From an uncultured Clostridia bacterium (GTDB taxonomy: Bacteria > Bacillota > Clostridia > TANB77 > CAG-508), in the NCBI GenBank assembly GCA_947630065.1, contig CANRGE010000006.1, forward strand, positions 1-63,841: a stretch of DNA of 63,841 nucleotides, read 5' to 3'. Of the stretch, positions 60,103-63,841 are shown piece after piece. A model generated the notes under the pieces. The model did no database searches. It saw only the letters and a list, made by a program, of their open reading frames with translations, and was not told the DNA's origin. Position numbers and translations under genes: made by a program. Within the stretch, counting starts at the first letter, position 1, and the number at the start of each line of letters is the position of its first letter.

Positions 60103-61947
60103 ATGAGAATATTAAAAGAATTTAAAATTCCAAATATTAAATTTCCAAAATTAAAAATGGAATCCATTACGGAAATAGATGAACAAACAATAAAAGAACA
60201 TTCCGAGAAGAAGAGACATATAAAATACGAAACCAAAAATTTTAAAACAGTAAAAGAAATTTTTGAATTTGCAACTACACAATATAAAGATGAAATATTT
60301 ATGCTTGAAAAATTTGACCACAAAGAACCATTTACAGAAATAAAATATTCTAAATATAGAGAAGATGTAATTGCTTTAGGTACAGGTTTAAATAAAATAT
60401 TGAACTTAAAAGATAAAAGAGTAATTATAATAGGAGAAAATACTTATCATTGGTATATATCATATATGGCAATGTTATGTGGAACAGGAATTGCGGTACC
60501 TGTAGATAAAGAACTTCCACCAAACGAAATAGAAAATGTTATAAAAAGATCAAAAGCAAGTGCAATTATATATTCTCAAAAGAAAAAAGAAGTAATCAAA
60601 AAAATAAAAGAAAACTTGCCAGAAGTAGAATATTTCATTGGAATGTATGATGATGAACCAATACAAGATAGAGAAGTTGGATTAAATTATATAATTGAAC
60701 AAGGAAAAAGAATAGTAAATTCTGGAGATGATAGCTATATGAAAATAGAAATAGATCCAGAAGAGTTCAAAGTATTAATATTTACATCAGGTACTACATC
60801 AAAAGCAAAAGGAGTAATGATATGCAATAGAAACCTAGCACAAAATGTAAACGTAATAGGTGCATATGTATATTTAGATGAACATGATAGATTGTTTTCT
60901 GTATTACCATTACATCATACATATGAATCAAGTATAGGATTTTTATTACCAATGTCAGTAGGTGCTTCAATTGCAGTATGTGAAGGATTAAAATATATAG
61001 TTCCAAACTTAAAGGAAACAAAGCCTACAGCAATACTTGCAGTGCCATTATTAATAGAAAATTTATATAAAAAGATAAATGAAAATATTAAAAAAAGCAA
61101 AAAAGACAAAGTAGTTAAATCAATGATATATCTTACAAATGCATTAAAAGGTGTTAATATAGATATAAAAAGAAAAGTATTTAAAGAAATCTTAGAAAAT
61201 TTAGGTGGCAATTTAAGAATAGTAGTATCTGCAGCAGCTCCTATTGATATGAAAGTAGGAAAATGGTTACAAGATATAGGAATATCATTCTTACAAGGAT
61301 ATGGATTAACAGAAACAGCACCAATTTCAGCATTAACTCCAGAATATGATCCTAGAGTTGGTTCGGCTGGAAAAGCTGTTACATGTGCAGAAATAAAAAT
61401 AGACAATCCGAACGAAAATGGAGAAGGAGAAATTTTAATAAAAAGTGAAACATTAATGCTTGGATACTATGAAGATGAAGAAGCAACAAAAGAAGTAATA
61501 GAAGAAATAGACGGTCAAAGATGGTTCCATGCAGGAGATATAGGATACTTAGATGAAGATGGATACCTATATATAACAGGAAGAAGCAAAAATGTAATAG
61601 TAACACAAAACGGAAAAAATATATATCCAGAAGAAATAGAACTATTGTTAGGTGATGTACAAGAAATAAAAGAATGTATGGTATATGGAAAAGAAGAGGA
61701 AAAATCAAAAGAATTAACTATATCTGTAAAAGTTATTCCAGATTATGAAAAAATTGAACAAATACATGGAAAAGGATTATCAGAAGAAGAAATAAGAAAA
61801 ATAATTTGGAATGAAATTAAAAAAGTAAATAAAAAATTAACATCATATAAAGCAATCAAAAATTTAGAAATAAAGAAAGACGAATTTGAAAAAACTACAA
61901 CAATGAAAATAAAAAGATTTGCTGAACTACAAAAAGATAAAAAATAA
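60103..61947 (+). CDS. Long-chain acyl-CoA synthetase-type AMP-binding enzyme, 614 aa
   Basis: It activates a fatty acid with ATP and joins it to coenzyme A, at the inner membrane face. The P-loop-like AMP motif TSGTTSKAKGVM starts at about residue 228, GYGLTETAPI at about 402, and the hinge region WFHAGDIGYLDEDGYLYITG near 478-497 is followed by NGKNIYPEEIE. The catalytic lysine is expected in the KTTTMKIKRF segment near the C-terminus. The first 45 residues are basic and peculiar to this protein. The start at 60103 is supported by AGGAGGG, although 12 bases is a long spacing; a TTG at 60076 is the alternative. It stands alone between repeat B and the toxin-antitoxin region. Confidence 0.88.
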   Translation: MRILKEFKIPNIKFPKLKMESITEIDEQTIKEHSEKKRHIKYETKNFKTVKEIFEFATTQYKDEIFMLEKFDHKEPFTEIKYSKYREDVIALGTGLNKILNLKDKRVIIIGENTYHWYISYMAMLCGTGIAVPVDKELPPNEIENVIKRSKASAIIYSQKKKEVIKKIKENLPEVEYFIGMYDDEPIQDREVGLNYIIEQGKRIVNSGDDSYMKIEIDPEEFKVLIFTSGTTSKAKGVMICNRNLAQNVNVIGAYVYLDEHDRLFSVLPLHHTYESSIGFLLPMSVGASIAVCEGLKYIVPNLKETKPTAILAVPLLIENLYKKINENIKKSKKDKVVKSMIYLTNALKGVNIDIKRKVFKEILENLGGNLRIVVSAAAPIDMKVGKWLQDIGISFLQGYGLTETAPISALTPEYDPRVGSAGKAVTCAEIKIDNPNENGEGEILIKSETLMLGYYEDEEATKEVIEEIDGQRWFHAGDIGYLDEDGYLYITGRSKNVIVTQNGKNIYPEEIELLLGDVQEIKECMVYGKEEEKSKELTISVKVIPDYEKIEQIHGKGLSEEEIRKIIWNEIKKVNKKLTSYKAIKNLEIKKDEFEKTTTMKIKRFAELQKDKK

Positions 61948-62006
61948 TTATATTAACTAAAAAAGAAACATTCCGATAAGATAACAGGAAATGTATAATA
62001 ATATAT

Positions 62007-62035
62007 TTGACATTGTCAAATATATTGTGTATAAT
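62007..62035 (+). promoter_or_regulatory. Consensus promoter of the candidate antitoxin RNA
   Basis: Perfect TTGACA (62007-62012) and TATAAT (62030-62035) with a 17-base spacer. The -35 lies within a perfect inverted repeat (ATATTTGAC-ATT-GTCAAATAT, 62004-62024) that could be an operator. No ORF with a ribosome site follows, only a short stretch ending in a terminator, so the product is an RNA. Confidence 0.85.
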
Positions 62036-62041
62036 ATAGAT

Positions 62042-62131
62042 AGAAAATGAGAGCCACAGAATATGTGGTTACCACTATAAAAGTTTTAACAACACATTCC
62101 TTTCGGTCAAGAGCAGAATGTGTTGTTTTTT
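62042..62131 (+). ncRNA. Candidate antisense antitoxin RNA, about 90 nt
   Basis: It runs from the consensus promoter to a terminator made of CAACACATTC / GAATGTGTTG followed by six T. Its 3' end overlaps the end of the small membrane-protein gene on the other strand. The terminator loop carries TCAAGAGCAG, complementary to the 3' end of the toxin mRNA. A second segment, GTGGTTACCAC, can pair with GTGGCTACCAC in the toxin leader (9 of 11). Convergent genes with an overlapping terminator and leader complementarity are the layout of Fst/par-like and TxpA/RatA-like type I systems. Confidence 0.65.
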
Positions 62132-62234
62132 ATTGTTTGTTAGTCCACATTATGTATATAATACACAATAAGGCTACGTTTATAGTTATTGAAAACATAA
62201 ACCCTAATATTAGGAATAGTAAAAATTCTACCAT
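62130..62234 (-). CDS. Candidate type I toxin, 34-aa hydrophobic peptide
   Basis: A peptide of one membrane helix with a short charged end: MVEFLLFLILGF at the start and IYIMWTNKQ at the C-terminus. Start choice rests on GGGAGGTGG 7 bases upstream of the ATG at 62234; a longer ORF from 62348 lacks a ribosome site. In the mRNA, TCAAGAGCAG immediately before the ribosome site is perfectly complementary (10 bases) to CTGCTCTTGA near the 3' end. The full-length message could therefore fold to hide its ribosome site, a hallmark of type I toxin mRNAs. Small membrane peptides of this kind depolarise membranes when overproduced. Function is inferred from architecture; I cannot name the family. Confidence 0.65.
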   Translation of the reverse strand: MVEFLLFLILGFMFSITINVALLCIIYIMWTNKQ

Positions 62235-62431
62235 AAACACCACCTCCCTGCTCTTGAATAAATCAAGTATTGAAAGTGGTAGCCACAACATTTCTGCTAT
62301 CTCATTTTCTATAAAGTGCACTATATAACAAATTTTGCTAAATTTCAAGCGAACATTACAAATTTTATAATAAATTATAAAAATAAAATTACTTGAAAAA
62401 TATTGATATTATATTTATGGAGGTGTTTAGT

Positions 62432-62686
62432 ATGCCAATTATTAGACCAAGTTCTGATTTAAGAAATAATTATAATGAAATTTCCACAATTTGCCATCAA
62501 ACAAAAAGTCCAGTATATATTACTAAAAATGGTGCAGGAGATTTAGTGGTAATGAGTATTGAATTATACGAACTTTTAACAGATAAGTATACTTTATATA
62601 AAGAATTAGAAAAAGGAATTAAGTCATTAGAAAATGGCAAAAAATATTCATCAAAAGAAGTTTTTGACGAGTTAGATAAAATTTAA
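62432..62686 (+). CDS. Phd/YefM-type antitoxin without visible toxin, 84 aa
   Basis: A DNA-binding antitoxin of the Phd/YefM fold: IIRPSSDLRNNYNEISTICH at the N-terminus and SPVYITKNGAGDLVVMSIELYE in the middle are the typical segments (residues 3-50). The C-terminal part, which normally wraps the toxin, is present but short (about 52-84). The start at 62432 follows TGGAGGTG. The next gene is on the opposite strand and is a pilin, so no RelE/YoeB/Doc toxin is adjacent: an orphan antitoxin or the remains of a module. Confidence 0.85.
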   Translation: MPIIRPSSDLRNNYNEISTICHQTKSPVYITKNGAGDLVVMSIELYELLTDKYTLYKELEKGIKSLENGKKYSSKEVFDELDKI

Positions 62687-62747
62687 AAAAGAAAGAAGAT
62701 TTGCCTTTGAAAGTATATAATATCTTATCCACATCTTAATTTTATAT

Positions 62748-63327
62748 TTACAACTTTACACCTATTACTTTTGTTAAATATACAGATGAAGTCGAAGTCC
62801 AATAATTACCGAATACATCCATTGTAATTTTATTTGTATCTATATCAAGTGTAATATCACCTATAACATAACTTGAAGAATATGTATAATTGGTTCTATA
62901 TTTAGCAGTTTCACTTGTATCAAACCACAAATCACCACTTGTAGATTCCGTTTGATAGTAAACTATTAAAAAATCATAATCTTTTGCATTTTTTTCTAAC
63001 TGTATTTCTCTAGTCCCTGTCCCTTCTGCTTTAAATAATATCTCTTTTTTGGAACTACCTGTTTCCCTACTACCATCTACATACCCATTAATTTTATTTT
63101 CATAATCTCCTAAAATTTTATTTTCTTTTTGTTCTGCATTTTCATATTGTTCTTTTGCTAATTGTATTTTATCAAATAGTCCATCTCCTGTTAATTGTCC
63201 TATTGCTACTCCTGCTAATATTAATAATATTAGTACTGTAATTATTAATGCTATTAGTGTTATTCCCTTATCTGTATATTTATTCGTGTGTGTGTGTGTG
63301 TGTGTGTGGAATTTCAAGGTTTTTCAT
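62748..63327 (-). CDS. Type IV pilin-like protein; leader holds a (CA)n tract, frame currently off from the best ATG
   Basis: The segment DKGITLIALIITVLILLILA is a class III/type IV prepilin signal: short basic leader, prepilin peptidase site after G, then the hydrophobic helix. A long coiled helix and a beta-rich globular C-terminal domain follow (about 185 residues). The best start is ATG at 63327, with GGAGAG 8 bases upstream. From there the frame enters a (CA) tract of about 11 units and stops right after it, at 63280. The pilin frame is reached only if the tract gains one unit or loses two. The frame can also be read from TTG at 63317, which lacks a ribosome site. So the gene is either phase-off in this sequence, started at TTG, or mis-sequenced in the tract. 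No pilus assembly genes are nearby. Confidence 0.75.
63286..63308 (-). repeat. Dinucleotide (CA/TG) tract in the pilin leader
   Basis: Twenty-three bases of perfect alternating CA on the coding strand, just after the likely start codon. Such tracts change length by slipped-strand pairing and would switch the pilin on or off. It is the only long dinucleotide repeat I noticed in the window. Confidence 0.95.
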
Positions 63328-63483
63328 CTTTCGTTCTCTCCTTTTCTATTTTTTACTTTTTTATTATATATTTTTAATGTTATTGTGTCAATTGTAATTT
63401 TTGCTTTTATTTTTTATAGAATTAATTAAAAAAATAAGGATATTTTATATAAAGAAATAGGGAGCAATTAAAAGAATTAAAAA

Positions 63484-63583
63484 TAAATAGTGAATAATTC
63501 CAAATGTGCCTCTTTATTAATAAAAGATTATTCATTTTTCACTATTCACTATTAACTATTCACTGCGATGTGCATACATCGCA
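63484..63583 (+). repeat. Inverted-repeat intergenic element
   Basis: AATAGTGAATAAT (from about 63487) and a cluster of ATTATTC / CACTATTCACT repeats (63528-63563) form overlapping inverted repeats. A compact hairpin, TGCGATGT-GCAT-ACATCGCA (63564-63583), follows. The rest of 63328-63807 is A/T-rich with no gene. It looks like an interspersed repeat, but there is no second copy in the window to compare. Confidence 0.45.
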
Positions 63584-63807
63584 CATATGGAGGCGCCATC
63601 CGTTTCTTAATTTTTTTAGTGCAGTAATATCAATACTTACAGAGTACGTGAAATAATTTTTAATGTAACTATAATGAATTTTTGCAAATAACTTATAAAA
63701 CTTTTTATTATAATGATTAATTCAGAACATTTTTTCGCATATTTATTGTATAATTTTTGCTAATGTGCTACAATATACTTACTTTTTTAAATAACGAGGT
63801 GAAATAG

Positions 63808-63841
63808 TTGAAAGAAGAATATATAGTATATTGTGATGAGT
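63808..63841 (+). CDS. Start of a gene cut by the window end, possibly DUF3800
   Basis: TTG at 63808 follows GAGGTGAAATAG and opens LKEEYIVYCDES, running off the window. A beta strand ending Y-x-D-E-S near the N-terminus is how DUF3800 proteins (an RNase-H-like family of unknown role) begin. With eleven residues this is only a suggestion. Confidence 0.45.
   Translation, partial: MKEEYIVYCDE

Noticed and set aside
62047..62328. A 93-aa plus-strand ORF across the toxin-antitoxin region
   Set aside because: It has no ribosome site, lies antisense to the better-supported small membrane peptide, and overlaps a terminator.

Overview
The window looks like the chromosome of an uncultured, spore-forming, very AT-rich Clostridia bacterium (Bacillota). 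The signs are purine-rich GGAGG ribosome sites, AGA-dominated arginine usage, an alpha/beta-type small acid-soluble spore protein, a sleB-ypeB germination pair, a yhaO-yhaN (sbcDC-like) pair, sortase-anchored surface proteins and simple intrinsic terminators. I cannot name the species.

Layout. 1-3100: two unrecognised genes, a remnant ORF, a Fic protein and tRNA-Pro. 3230-5976 (minus): a FAD oxidoreductase with a Rieske domain and an MGDG-synthase-like glycosyltransferase. 6098-10884: sleB-ypeB, a spore protein gene, yqeK, a DUF1934 gene, a candidate structured RNA and a DnaJ-type protein. 10898-14274: a three-gene cassette ending in a VirD4-like coupling ATPase, bracketed by direct copies of a dispersed repeat. 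14449-56510: a 42-kb surface locus. It has two sortase-anchored cohesin proteins, two tandem glycine-rich membrane-anchored proteins, two giant secreted proteins (4897 and 4619 aa; vWA domain, long arrays of SpaA/Cna-B-like modules, C-terminal dockerin) and a third cohesin-like/SpaA protein of about 2110 aa. 56602-61947: SbcD/YhaO-like nuclease, SbcC/YhaN-like ATPase, repeats and an acyl-CoA synthetase. 62000-63841: a candidate type I toxin-antitoxin locus, an orphan Phd-type antitoxin, a pilin gene with a dinucleotide tract in its leader, and the first codons of another gene.

The surface locus reads as one system. The giants would be exported and docked non-covalently, dockerin to cohesin, onto cohesins fixed to the wall. 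No glycoside hydrolase is present, so this is a cellulosome-style attachment used for adhesin or pilus-like fibres.

The most striking observation is about decoding. Five genes (fic, the VirD4-like gene twice, one glycine-rich protein, the 2110-aa surface protein and the sbcD-like gene) are broken at six points. All six are the same: an in-frame CGG codon, after which the conserved protein continues in the +1 frame. In a manual scan of all genes here, CGG never occurs in frame as an ordinary arginine codon, although it occurs roughly 70 times out of frame inside genes. Either CGG acts as a general +1 frameshift (or four-base) codon in this organism, or a systematic error inserts a C before GG. 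The sequence alone cannot settle which, but the pattern is too uniform for random mutation.
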